Assembly (NCBI GenBank): GCA_016722525.1
Contig: JADKJB010000001.1
Coordinates: 186,001 to 250,000, forward strand
Reading direction: 5' to 3'
Length of the DNA: 64,000 nt
Origin: Bacteroidota bacterium
GTDB taxonomy: Bacteria > Bacteroidota > Bacteroidia > AKYH767-A > OLB10
Part shown: positions 29,802-39,485 of the stretch, piece by piece
Position numbering within the stretch: position 1 is the stretch's first letter
Layout: each line of letters begins with the position of its first letter
Made by a program: the position numbers and the translations under genes
Notes under the pieces: generated by a model
What the model was told of the DNA's origin: nothing
The model's input: only the letters and a program-made list of their open reading frames with translations
The model's database searches: none

Positions 29802-32144
29802 ATGAAAAAAATGCTACTTGCCCTGCTGCTGATGGTTCTGGCTTTTCAAAATCAAACTAAAGCATCGTGCCCTTCCGGATTTAGTGAAATAATAGTAGTT
29901 ATAGTACCCGATACTTGGCCACAGGAAACAAGCTGGAATATTACTGATAACAGTGGAACCATCTTGGCATCGGGGTTTTCAGTTGGAGATACAGTTTGTA
30001 TTCCAACTTCCTCTTGTGTGGTTTTTACCATCTATGATACATTCGGAGACGGGATTTATGCACCCGGCGGTTATTGGGTCTATGTGGATGGAAACCTAGT
30101 TGCTACCGGCAATAGTTTTGGCTCTATAGCACAACATCCAATTGCATGTCCTCCCGGAATGTTTTGCTCTTCACCACTTCCTTTAAGTTATGGAACTTTT
30201 ACATCAACTTTTGATAATACATTTTACACAGTAACACCAACTGTAACAGGTACCTATAATATTACAACTTGTGGGTTAAATACTTGTGATACTAAAATAT
30301 GGATTTATGCTGCATGCAACGGACAATTACTCGACGAAGGTCCTCCCGGCACTTACGCGTTCAATGATAATGCAGCTTGTGGTTTACAAGCGAACTTAAA
30401 CGTTGTTTTGATTGCCGGACAAACCTATTATGTCCGTATCGGTGATAATCTCGACGATTGTCCGGGGTCTATCGACTTTACATTTAGTTATGTAGGTCCC
30501 ATTTCAGGATGCACCGATCCACTTGCATGTAATTATAATCCAATGGCTACTGTTGATGATGGCAGTTGTGTTTTTTATCCCGACCCACAGTGTGCTGGTC
30601 CTGATTTAAGATTTGACTCACTTGCATTTGTCAACAGTATGAGTTTAATGACCATCACAGCATCGGGTTGCGATGTAGATGAAGGATGCGTCACCGGATA
30701 TGGAACCCGTTATGTTATTTCGTTCTCCTCAAAAATTGACAACATTGGTACTTTGGATTATTATATAGGCAGTCCTTTCGCCAATCCAACTATGTTTAAT
30801 ACGGTTAATTGTCATGGTCATGCACATTATGAGGGCTACGGCGACTACAGGCTATATGATATAAACAACAATCTTATTCCTGTTGGACACAAGAATGGTT
30901 TTTGTGTTATCGATTTATGCGGGTTCGGGCAATATACCTGTGGGAACATGGGAATTTCTGTGAACTGCTATGATATTTATGGCGCAGGTACACAGTGTCA
31001 GTGGGTGGATATTACCGATGTTCCGGATGGACAATACCGACTTGCCATAATTGTGAACTCCCATCATTTACCTGACGCTATGAACCATTACGAAATCAAT
31101 CATGCCAACACTGCTGTTCAGGTTTGTATTCAAATAACACGAAATTTGGCAGGTGTTCCATCCTATACCTTACTACCTAATTGTTCTCCATTTGTTGATT
31201 GCATGGGTATTCCCGGTGGTGCAGCCATGCTCGATTGCAGTGGAATTTGTGCTGGCCCGGGTATTTTTGGTAACATTAATGGTGATCTGGCACTCGACTC
31301 TATTGATGTTGAAGACTATGCAAATCTTCTGGAAAGTGGTCCGCTAACAGCTTCAACCTGTAATGATTTGAATGGTGATGGCGAATTAACTGTTTATGAT
31401 GCCGCGCTGGCATTGTGGTGTACTAAAACTCCGCATCATCCTCATCCGGCAGGAAGTAATTTTAATGATTGTAATTTCCCACATAATATTCTTAATCCGA
31501 ATGATTCAACCGGCTTAGCTATTGCTGATGTTAATTTCACATCCGGTTATGTAGACATCGAACTGTCAACCATCACTGCCGATATCAAAGCATACCAATT
31601 CAGCATGCATGGCATAAACGTTACCAGTGTAGTGAGTCTGAGCGATCCTCTCGAATTTCCTGTTGATATCAGACGAATGGGAACCTCTAACGAAATTTTT
31701 GCTCTTTCCCGTCAGGATTCTGCTCTTGCGAGAAGCAATTCACCGCAACTCCTGTGCAGGGTTTTCTTTTCCGGCATCACCGATACCATTATTTGTATTG
31801 AAGAAATAAAAGAAATCATCAATCAGGATTTTGAAAGAACGGTCACTTATATTTATGGTGGGTGCAGAAACACCTCAACAACAGGCATCAACAGTATACA
31901 AAGTCAAATTGCAGTGGCCCTCATACCAAACCCTGTTACCAATATTGCCTATATTCAATTGCCACATGATGTTACTCCCGAAAAAGTTGAAATCATGGAT
32001 ATGACAGGAAAACTTACACGAGTTGAGTTAATCAATAAAGGAACCTCCTGCGCCATTGATTTATCTTCATACAACAGTGGGTTGTACATCATCCGCATCA
32101 GCGCAAAAGGACAGAATGGTGTTGCAAGGTTCTTAAAGTTGTAA
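29802..32144 (+). CDS. Lysyl-oxidase-like multidomain T9SS cargo protein
   Basis: A 780-aa secreted protein; signal peptide 1-21. Residues of about 22-118 form a CUB-like or pre-peptidase-like domain (YDTFGDGIYAPGGYW), 120-232 a second beta-sandwich, and 237-256 a GCTDPLACNYNP...DDGSC motif. Residues 266-446 match the lysyl oxidase catalytic domain: the copper motif HxHxH (H338, H340, H342 in NCHGHAHY), then LYDINNNLIPVGHKNGFC with K364, and CYDIYGAGTQCQWVDITDVP with Y390 and Y393. In animal lysyl oxidase a Lys and a Tyr in these two segments form the lysine tyrosylquinone cofactor. A dockerin-like calcium motif pair follows (489-540; DLNGDGELTVYDAALALWC), then a cohesin-like beta domain (575-690) and a sorting domain (VALIPNPVTNIAYIQL). 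Oxidation of peptidyl lysine or amines outside the cell is inference. Confidence 0.85.
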   Translation: MKKMLLALLLMVLAFQNQTKASCPSGFSEIIVVIVPDTWPQETSWNITDNSGTILASGFSVGDTVCIPTSSCVVFTIYDTFGDGIYAPGGYWVYVDGNLVATGNSFGSIAQHPIACPPGMFCSSPLPLSYGTFTSTFDNTFYTVTPTVTGTYNITTCGLNTCDTKIWIYAACNGQLLDEGPPGTYAFNDNAACGLQANLNVVLIAGQTYYVRIGDNLDDCPGSIDFTFSYVGPISGCTDPLACNYNPMATVDDGSCVFYPDPQCAGPDLRFDSLAFVNSMSLMTITASGCDVDEGCVTGYGTRYVISFSSKIDNIGTLDYYIGSPFANPTMFNTVNCHGHAHYEGYGDYRLYDINNNLIPVGHKNGFCVIDLCGFGQYTCGNMGISVNCYDIYGAGTQCQWVDITDVPDGQYRLAIIVNSHHLPDAMNHYEINHANTAVQVCIQITRNLAGVPSYTLLPNCSPFVDCMGIPGGAAMLDCSGICAGPGIFGNINGDLALDSIDVEDYANLLESGPLTASTCNDLNGDGELTVYDAALALWCTKTPHHPHPAGSNFNDCNFPHNILNPNDSTGLAIADVNFTSGYVDIELSTITADIKAYQFSMHGINVTSVVSLSDPLEFPVDIRRMGTSNEIFALSRQDSALARSNSPQLLCRVFFSGITDTIICIEEIKEIINQDFERTVTYIYGGCRNTSTTGINSIQSQIAVALIPNPVTNIAYIQLPHDVTPEKVEIMDMTGKLTRVELINKGTSCAIDLSSYNSGLYIIRISAKGQNGVARFLKL

Positions 32145-32193
32145 GTAAATTTCGAAAACAAGTTAGTCTTGAACATTAATAATTATATCAATC

Positions 32194-33430
32194 ATGAGAA
32201 ATCAAATCCAAAAAACATTTAATTTTTTAGTAACGCTTTTAATTTTTACTTCTCTGATTTCATCATGCAAAAAAGATGATGACAATAACAGCAATCCGAT
32301 TCCAGCAACAGGAGCTACAATTAAAACTACCATCATTGGCAAGGTGATTGATACTGATGGATTGTTGGTAATAGGCGCAACCGTTAGTATCGGATCATTA
32401 ACTACTACTACCGACAATCACGGAAATTTCTTTTTGTAAATGCTGATATGCCTAAAGACCGTATGGTATTTACCGCTCGCAAGCCAGGGTATTTCAATAG
32501 TATTTTGCAAAGAGAACCCAAAGTGGCGAGGCCAACTACGTAACTATTATGTTACAGGAAAAACTTGCACCAGTCAATATTTCCGGCACTGTAGGTGGTG
32601 TTGTAAATATTACTGGCGGAGCTAAAATCACTTTTCCTGCAAATGCATTTGTTGATTTAAATGGCAACAGCTATACCGGTGCAGTAAAAGTTTTTGCGCG
32701 TCACATCAGTCCCGGCTCAGCTAATTTTGAAGCAATTGTTCCCGGAGGAGATTTATTTGGCGTGAACACCCTGGGACAAAATCAATCGCTGTATTCAATG
32801 GGCATGATTGAGGCTCAACTTTTTGACAATACCGGTCTCAATGAAGTAAAGTTAGCTTCAGGCAAAACCGCCGAATTAAAATTTCCTATTGATGCTTCAC
32901 AAACATCCTTGGCTCAAAATACTATTCCTTTGTGGCATTTAAACACAACTAACGGTAAATGGATCGAAGATGGGGAAGCTATCAAAACAGGAAATTTTTA
33001 TATTGGTAACGTAAGTCATTTTTCGACATGGAACTGTGATTATTCAGGACCAAGAACAGATATTCAAGGGAAGGTGGTTGATTGCAATAACAATCCTATG
33101 CCTGGAATTGTCGTTACTATAAATGGGTTTATGAATGCTACAACTGATAATTCGGGGGCATTTACAGTATGGGTGCCGGTAGGGTACTGTAATAAGATGC
33201 CAGGTTTTGATGGCTAATAATCCAATCCTTACAGCCGATAGCCCTATTCAATCAGTAACTGCTATCGGAGGAATATTAAATATAGTTCCACCAATTACTA
33301 TACCTTGTTTATCTAGGATTACAGGTTCGATTTTTGTCTGCGGAAGCACAACATTATCAACTGGAATAGTATATGCCTCCTGGAATGGAGGAAACAAATC
33401 GGTAATTATTCGTGGAAATCTTGATTAATC
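32194..33430 (+). CDS. Surface lipoprotein with carboxypeptidase-regulatory-like domains (frameshifted)
   Basis: Begins with a lipoprotein signal, LISSCKKDDDNN (Cys25), then a first regulatory-like beta domain (IIGKVIDTDGLLVIGATVSI). The frame breaks at about 32435 (poly-T), where the next frame reads FVNADMPKDRMVFTARKPG; again near 32540 (RPTT / VTIMLQEKLAPVNI); and again near 33200. The middle (32549-33217) holds TFPANAFVDLNGNSYTGAVK and SGMIEAQ-type beta strands, then a second DIQGKVVDCNNNPMPGIVV repeat. The last readable part ends around 33428 (NGGNKSVIIRGNLD). It follows the lysyl-oxidase-like gene by 49 bases and may be in its operon. Function unknown; probably a surface-exposed scaffold. 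Confidence 0.7.
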
Positions 33431-33775
33431 ACTTTGAGATTGGAATTATTCTTTCTGGAAGCACAAATTTAGCAAATAACAGACCTTGTTTCTTCAGAAT
33501 GGAATGCCATCAAGTTTACCATTGACTGACTTGTTAATAATGACTACTATCAAACTGGTGGTTTGAACTGGACTCTTTGTAACAAATTAATCACAACCGG
33601 GCAGTTACAGTGGCAGTTTTCTCCCGGAGGAGAAAATTAATTGAATAAATTTAATTGTTTGATTTGAAAATCCCGCCATTTTTTAATAGAAGTTTTCATT
33701 TTCAATCTTGCAATTCTATTAATTTAACTATTCTCAAAAACCGTAACTTTGCGCTGAAATTCATCCTTCAGCAAC
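33431..33775. other. Intergenic region; relic 3' part of the lipoprotein and promoter
   Basis: The first 200 bases still show protein-like sequence in one frame (NHFEIGIILSGSTNLANNRP), probably the lost C-terminus of the lipoprotein. The rest is A+T-rich and holds the promoter of the next gene. Confidence 0.45.
33744..33751 (+). promoter_or_regulatory. -7 box of the aldehyde dehydrogenase gene
   Basis: TAACTTTG followed by CG, 25 bases before the ATG at 33776; matches TAnnTTTG. No clear -33 box. Confidence 0.5.
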
Positions 33776-35216
33776 ATGCAAAAAATACTCAATTATATTA
33801 ATGGTCAGCTGGTTGAACCGGTTGGCCATTTGTTTTTTGAAAATGTGAACCCCGCTACCGGCGAGCCTTACAGTCAGATTCCCGATTCGGATGATCGCGA
33901 TGTGGAATTGGCCGTTCAGGCTGCCACAGCCGCTTTCCTGCCTGGAGCAACACCCCCGCATCCAAACGTTCTGCCATTTTGGTTAAATTTCAGAATTAAT
34001 TGACAAGAACCTCGATAAACTCGCTCTTGCGGAATCCATTGATAATGGCAAACCCGTGAAGCTGGCGAAAACAGTTGATATTCCACGTGCATCGCAGAAT
34101 TTTTATTTTTATGCAACAGGAATTTTGCATAACCATACTGCCGCGCATCCCATGGAAGGTACGGCCATAAATTATACCCTTCGTCACCCTATCGGTGTGG
34201 CCGGTTGCATCTCTCCATGGAACCTTCCCCTCTATCTTTTTACCTGGAAAATTGCACCCGCACTGGCCTCCGGAAATTGTGTGGTGGCAAAGCCCTCTGA
34301 AATAACTCCCATGACTGCATATATGCTCTCCCAGTTATGTATAGAAGCAGGATTGCCCGCAGGTGTTTTAAACATCATTCACGGAACAGGTCCTAAAGTT
34401 GGAAGTGCAATCACTTCTCATCAAAAAATTCCGGTATTGTCATTCACAGGAGGAACAAAAACAGGCGCCGAAATTTCCAGAGTGGCGGCACCCATGTTTA
34501 AGAAATTATCTCTCGAACTAGGAGGAAAAAATCCAAACATCATTTTTGCAGATTGTAATTTTGATGATGCAGTAAAAACTTCTGTTCATTCATCATTCTC
34601 GAATCAGGGAGAAATCTGTTTGTGCGGATCACGAATGTTTGTGGAACGTTCGATCTATGAAAAATTTAAAACTGCTTTCATCCAAAAAGTAAAGAATTAA
34701 AAGTTGGAGATCCGTTAGCTGATGATACACGAATAGGTGCCATCGTATCAAAGCCACATATGGAAAAAATTCTGTCTTACATCGAACTCGCAAAGCAAGA
34801 AGGCGGAAAAATTCTTACCGGCGGAAACAGGATTCATCCGGAAGGAACAAATAAAAATGGATTTTATATTGAACCAACCATCATCGAAGGGTTAACACAC
34901 AATTGCCGCACCAACATGGAAGAAATTTTGGCCCTGTTGTAACTATGATGCCTTTCGATACCGAAGAAGGAAGTTTTAGATACGCCAACAGCACGCAATA
35001 CGGATTAGCCGCAACGGTCTGGACCCAAAATCTCACCCGCGCCACAAAGTTGCTGCCGCCCTTCACAGTGGCATCGTTTGGGTCAATTGTTGGCTCCTCC
35101 GCGACCTCCGCACCCCATTCGGAGGCATGAAACAATCGGGTGTTGGACGAGAAGGCGGTTTCGAAGCACTCGACTTCTTTACGGAAGAGAAAAATGTGTG
35201 CATTTCTCTTAAGTAA
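33776..35216 (+). CDS. Aldehyde dehydrogenase, 2-aminomuconate/2-hydroxymuconate semialdehyde type (four frameshifts)
   Basis: NAD-dependent aldehyde dehydrogenase of about 480 aa. Order of pieces: MQKILNYINGQLVEPVGHLF to ATAAF; LAESIDNGKPVKLAKTVDIP, GVAGCISPWNLPLYLFTWKI, FTGGTKTGAEI, LELGGKNPNI; catalytic Cys in NQGEICLCGSR; KVGDPLADDTRIGAI; EEIFGPVVT-type end; RTPFGGMKQSGVGREGGFEA to stop at 35214. Frames change near 33960, 34695, 34920 and 35070. The ALDH neighbour of ACMSD in the kynurenine pathway is normally 2-aminomuconate-6-semialdehyde dehydrogenase, and ACMSD lies 2.3 kb downstream, so that role is likely. Which substrate cannot be fixed from sequence alone. Confidence 0.85.
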
Positions 35217-35306
35217 CTGTATTTCAGTTTATTAAAGAACATTTTTGCAACAATACCCCTGCAAGAATTGACTTCCTTTTAATCAAAGCCCCTCACTTTG
35301 TTTTCG

Positions 35307-35314
35307 TAATTTTG
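35307..35314 (+). promoter_or_regulatory. -7 box upstream of the ALDH7 gene
   Basis: TAATTTTG followed by CA; matches TAnnTTTG. It lies just before the GGCAGC repeat array, so the array would be in the 5' leader. Confidence 0.4.
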
Positions 35315-35320
35315 CAGCCT

Positions 35321-35350
35321 GTAGCGGCGGCGGCAGCGGCAGCGGCAGCA
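35321..35350 (+). repeat. GGCAGC hexanucleotide array
   Basis: About four copies of GGCAGC/GGCGGC in a row in an otherwise A+T-rich gap. The complementary CTGCCG/CTGCCA array occurs near 39384 and 62371. It is followed by degenerate TTGAATTAAC-type repeats up to the start codon at 35420. Confidence 0.85.
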
Positions 35351-35419
35351 AGATTTCAAATCTAACTATTGAATCAACGATTGAATTAACTACCGAATTA
35401 ACCTTTGAATAAAAAACAT

Positions 35420-36981
35420 ATGTCAACTACATTAACAACCCCAGACTTCGGAATTACTGAATCCTTAAAAAAATTAGGAATAAAAGAAATTAACCATGGA
35501 GCCTCAACAGGCACAAAATGGTTGAACACAACTGGAGAAATGATCAAATCCTACTCTCTGCCGACGGGAAACTAATCGGAAAATTCAACAGGCAACTGCT
35601 GATGATTACGAAAAAATTATTGCGCTTTCTCAGGAAGCATTTAAAAAATGGAGAACAGTACCTGCGCCAAAACGTGGTGAAGTAGTTCGTCAGATTGGAA
35701 ATGCTTTGCGCGAAAATAAAGAAGATTTAGGCAGACTCGTTTCCTATGAGATGGGGAAAATTTACCAGGAGGGTTTAGGTGAAGTTCAGGAGATGATCGA
35801 CATCTGCGATTTTGCTGTTGGTTTATCACGTCAGCTTCACGGTTTCACTATGCACAGTGAACGTCCGAACCATCGTATGTACGAACAATATCATCCACTT
35901 GGAATTGTAGGTGTGATCAGTGCATTTAATTTCCCGGTAGCTGTCTGGTCGTGGAATGCTATGCTGGCAATGGTGTGTGGCGACACAGTAGTCTGGAAGC
36001 CTTCATCAAAAGTAATGTTATGTGCCATCGCGGTTCATAATATCATTGCAAAAGTTTTAAAAGATAATGATGTACCTGAAGGAACCGTTTGTTTGGTTGC
36101 AGGTAACTCTAAAAATGTGGGTGATAATTTCCTCGGCGACAAACGAGTTCCGTTAATTTCTGCTACAGGATCCACTGCTGTTGGAAAACGTGTTGGAAGA
36201 ATTGTAGGTGAGCGTTTAGGAAGAAGTTTGTTGGAATTAGGTGGAAACAACGCTATCATCATCACTCCTGAAGCCGATATAGAAATGGCACTACGTGCAG
36301 TTCTGTTCGGATCTGTTGGCACAGCAGGTCAGCGTTGCACCAGCACCCGCCGATTAATCATCCACGAAAGTGTTTATGATAAATTTACTGAAAAATTATT
36401 GAATTCTTACAAACATGTTCGCATAGGCAATCCGCTAGATTCTAAAACTCTGGTGGGCCCGCTTATAGATAAAGGTGCTGTCAAGGATTTTACTAACGCT
36501 ATTGCGGAAGTGAAAAACGAGGGTGGTAAAATTATCTATGGAGGAGAAGTACTGTCAGGTGAAGGTTACGAATCGGGATGTTATGTGGTTCCGTGCATTG
36601 CTGAAGTAAAGAATCACTTTAAGATTGTGCAACATGAAACGTTCGCACCTGTTCTTTATCTTATCAAATACAAGACCATTGAAGAAGCTATTGAATTATC
36701 AGAATGATGTTCCTCAGGGACTGTCATCATCGATCTTCTCCAACAACATGCGCGAAACAGAAAGATTCCTTTCAGTGACAGGTTCCGATTGCGGTATTGC
36801 CAACGTGAATATCGGTACTTCCGGAGCTGAAATTGGCGGAGCCTTCGGTGGTGAAAAAGAAACCGGTGGCGGACGTGAATCAGGTTCCGATTCCTGGAAA
36901 ATTTACATGCGCAGACAAACGAATACAATTAATTATGGTGTTGATTTACCTCTAGCCCAAGGAATTACATTCGATGCGTAA
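35420..36981 (+). CDS. ALDH7-type dehydrogenase (L-aminoadipate-semialdehyde / piperideine-6-carboxylate), frameshifted
   Basis: An about 520-aa ALDH of the antiquitin family, expected to oxidise alpha-aminoadipic semialdehyde (open form of piperideine-6-carboxylate) in lysine catabolism. The ATG at 35420 (MSTTLTTPDFGITESLKKLG) starts it; frames change near 35560 and 35583 and again near 36705 (AIELSE / NDVPQGLSSSIFS). Visible family blocks: GIVGVISAFNFPVAVWSWNA, WKPSSK, ISATGSTAVGKRVG, LLELGGNNAII, catalytic Cys in GTAGQRCTSTRR, and GTSGAEIGGAFGGEKETGGG. The last block is typical of ALDH7, so the assignment is firm. It sits between two kynurenine-pathway genes. Confidence 0.9.
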
Positions 36982-37028
36982 AAAAAGGAACACGGATTTA
37001 ACTGATTAAACTGATAATCACTGGTTTT

Positions 37029-37408
37029 ATGAGTCTATTGCATGAAGAACTTTCTGAGCAAATAATAAGATCTTTTTACAAAGTCTACAATGTACTTGGA
37101 TACGGTTTTCTTGAAAAAGTATATGAAAATGCTCTTTATATTGAATTGAGAAGTGCCGGATTTAATTTGATTACACAATCACCAATTGAGGTTTTTTATT
37201 CCGGAGAAAAGGTTGGATTCTACGTTGCTGATGTAATTGTTGAAAATAAAATAATAATAGAGATTAAAGCTGCTGAAGGTTTACGAGAGGAACATGAATT
37301 CCAACTTATAAATTATTTAAAGGCCACAAGTAAGAAGTAGGGTTGCTTCTAAATTTCGGTAAACAGCCAAGTTTCAAAAGAAAAATATTTGAAAATCGCC
37401 TCAAATAA
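37029..37408 (+). CDS. GxxExxY family protein (frameshifted)
   Basis: Small protein with the family name motif GYGFLEKVYENAL (GFLEKVY) and a PD-(D/E)xK-like core: VADVIVENKIIIEIKAAEGL. The frame stops at 37340. One extra or missing base near 37337 gives VGLLLNFGKQPSFKRKIF and ENRLK to TAA at 37406-37408, the usual C-terminus. Members are widespread in Bacteroidota and often sit between unrelated genes; a nuclease-like fold is predicted but the role is unknown. Confidence 0.85.
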
Positions 37409-37481
37409 TTTCTTTCTGACGCAAAATAAATCCGCGCAAATCAGTTCAATCCGTTAAATCCGTGTTCAACCAATCCTTTCC

Positions 37482-38489
37482 ATGACTATAGATATTCATA
37501 CTCATATCCTCCCTGAAAACATCCCTAATTTCAAAGGCAAATTTGGCTACGGAGGTTTTATTCATCTTGATCATCACAAACCTTGTTGTGCTCGTATGAT
37601 GGTGGATGATAAATTTTTTAGAGAGGTGGAACAAAATTGCTGGGATGCCGACACCCGGATTAAAGAATGTGATCATCACGGTGTGCGTGTGCAAGTACTT
37701 TCAACGGTTCCGGTAATGTTTAGCTACTGGGCAAACGCAAACGATTGTCTGGAAGTCTCAAAATTTTTGAATGATCATATTGCTGGCATAGTAAACAAAT
37801 TTCCTCAACGTTTTGCAGGATTAGGTACCGTACCTCTTCAGGACCCTCAACTCGCTATCAAAGAACTGGAACGCTGCATGCAAATTGGAATGCGTGGAGT
37901 GCAGATTGGAAGTCATGTGAACGACTGGAACCTGAACGCACCTGAGTTGTTTCCATTTTTTGAAGCTGCCGAAAAATTGGGCGCTGCTATTTTCGTACAC
38001 CCGTGGGAAATGATGGGACAAGAAAAAATGCAGCGCTACTGGTTGCCATGGCTCGTTGGAATGCCGGCTGAGACCTCTTTGGCGATATGCTCTATGATAT
38101 TCGGTGGCATATTTGAACGATTACCAAAATTACGAGTGGCCTTCGCACATGGTGGTGGTTCATTCCCTTCAACAATAGGAAGAATTGAACATGGTTTTAA
38201 TTGCCGGCCCGATTTAGTAGCGATCGACAACAAAGTAAATCCAAGGGATTATATTGGAAAATTTTATTTCGATTCGCTCGTTCATGATAAAGATATGCTG
38301 CAATACCTCGTGAATCTTGCCGGAGCCGATCGTGTTGCTCTCGGCTCCGATTATCCATTCCCGTTGGGTGAGGACATTCCCGGAACACTTATAAAATCGA
38401 TGGAGTTTGACGACCAAACAAAAGAACGACTTTTGAGTGGCACTGCACTTGAGTGGCTGGGGGTGGATAAAAATAGTTTTTTAGTTTAA
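37482..38489 (+). CDS. 2-amino-3-carboxymuconate-6-semialdehyde decarboxylase (ACMSD)
   Basis: Zinc amidohydrolase-fold decarboxylase that converts ACMS to 2-aminomuconate semialdehyde in the kynurenine/3-hydroxyanthranilate pathway. The 335-aa product is intact. Metal ligands by family comparison: H6 and H8 (DIHTHI), H173 (FVHPWEMM) and D290 (GSDYPFPLG). Also visible: DADTRIKECDHHGVRVQVLS, LGTVPLQDP and FAHGGGSFPSTIGRI. The matching semialdehyde dehydrogenase is upstream at 33776. Kynureninase and 3-hydroxyanthranilate dioxygenase are not in the window. Confidence 0.95.
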   Translation: MTIDIHTHILPENIPNFKGKFGYGGFIHLDHHKPCCARMMVDDKFFREVEQNCWDADTRIKECDHHGVRVQVLSTVPVMFSYWANANDCLEVSKFLNDHIAGIVNKFPQRFAGLGTVPLQDPQLAIKELERCMQIGMRGVQIGSHVNDWNLNAPELFPFFEAAEKLGAAIFVHPWEMMGQEKMQRYWLPWLVGMPAETSLAICSMIFGGIFERLPKLRVAFAHGGGSFPSTIGRIEHGFNCRPDLVAIDNKVNPRDYIGKFYFDSLVHDKDMLQYLVNLAGADRVALGSDYPFPLGEDIPGTLIKSMEFDDQTKERLLSGTALEWLGVDKNSFLV

Positions 38490-38589
38490 TAGTTTGTTGG
38501 TTTTAAGGCCCTGCTTGTTGAGGGTAGTTTATTGATGAGTATTTGGTAGCTACTCAAGGAAATGTTTGTTGAAGTTAATACATATTTAA

Positions 38590-39350
38590 ATGCGGATAAT
38601 TTCAGTAGTACTATTCTTCTTCTTTAGCACAGCTAATTTTGTTAATGCACAGAATACCGGTTCAGGTGCTGTGGTAGTGGAATTATTTACTTCACAGGGC
38701 GATATTAACAGTCCGCAGGCGGATAGACTTTTGAGTGAAATTATTGCTGATGCAGAAAAAAACAACAAGCCTGTTTATTGCATTTCCATGCATGTTGATT
38801 TCTGGAATCGCTTCGGCTGGAAAGATCCCTTCAGTAGCATGATTTACACACGACGGTTAACCAATTACACTTCAATACTCAAAGAAAAAGAAACCTTTAC
38901 ACCATACATCATCATCAACGGTACAAAAAGTGTTGCCGGAACCGATAGTAAAAAAGTTTTATCTACCATCGAATCCGAATTAAAAATACCGACTTTTGTT
39001 CAACCGGATTTCTCCTACACAATTTTCGACGACACCCTTGACATCACCTATGATTCCCATCTCAAGTCTGTTTCAGGGAAAGCGGGAAATGATAAATACA
39101 TTTATGTGGCAGTTGTTGAAAAGGGCTTATCCACGAAAGTGACCAAAGGGGATAATATTGGTAAAACACTGATCAATGATAATGTTTCAAGATTGTTCTT
39201 TACCACCGATTTAAAATCCTCCAAAGGACTTGTTCGTGTTCCACTAAAAAAAATAAAACCGGGAGTTAATAAATCCATAATCTTTTTATTCAGGAAAAAA
39301 CAACCAGAAAAGTACTCGGAGCCACTTCCAAGAAATTTAGTGATAAGTAA
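38590..39350 (+). CDS. DUF1223 family exported protein, redox-site variant (frameshifted at the end)
   Basis: Thioredoxin-like periplasmic or outer-membrane protein of about 253 aa with a signal peptide ending NAQN. The family usually has a CxxC in the segment ELFTSQGCSSCPPAD; here it reads ELFTSQGDINSPQAD, so both Cys are missing. Conserved core blocks follow (PVYCISMHVDFWNRFGWKDP, YTPYIIINGT-type TPYIIINGTKSVAG). The frame slips at about 39310: the alternative frame gives VLGATSKKFSDK and TAA at 39348-39350, the normal ending. Without the correction the frame would run through an intergenic CTGCCN array. Confidence 0.85.
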
Positions 39351-39383
39351 GCAATCCCCTTATAATCTGCTACTACGTACCTT

Positions 39384-39425
39384 CTACTGCCTACTGCCGC
39401 TGCCGCTGCCACTGCCACTGCCACC
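39384..39425 (+). repeat. CTGCCN hexanucleotide array
   Basis: Tandem CTACTGCC, CTGCCG and CTGCCA units upstream of the PurF-like promoter. In the frame-slipped reading of the previous gene it would encode LPLPLPLPLPP, which is not expected to be real protein. Confidence 0.85.
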
Positions 39426-39460
39426 TGAAAATCAGCCACTTACCCAATCCCTTTTTTTCC

Positions 39461-39468
39461 TATCTTTG
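39461..39468 (+). promoter_or_regulatory. -7 box of the purF-like gene
   Basis: TATCTTTG followed by CA, 17 bases before the ATG at 39486; matches TAnnTTTG. Confidence 0.5.
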
Positions 39469-39485
39469 CACCTTAGAAGCTGGCT

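Noticed and set aside
36035..36322. Antisense frames opposite ALDH, der, cysS and others
   Set aside because: They overlie well-supported genes on the other strand, lack family features and follow codon-bias shadows.
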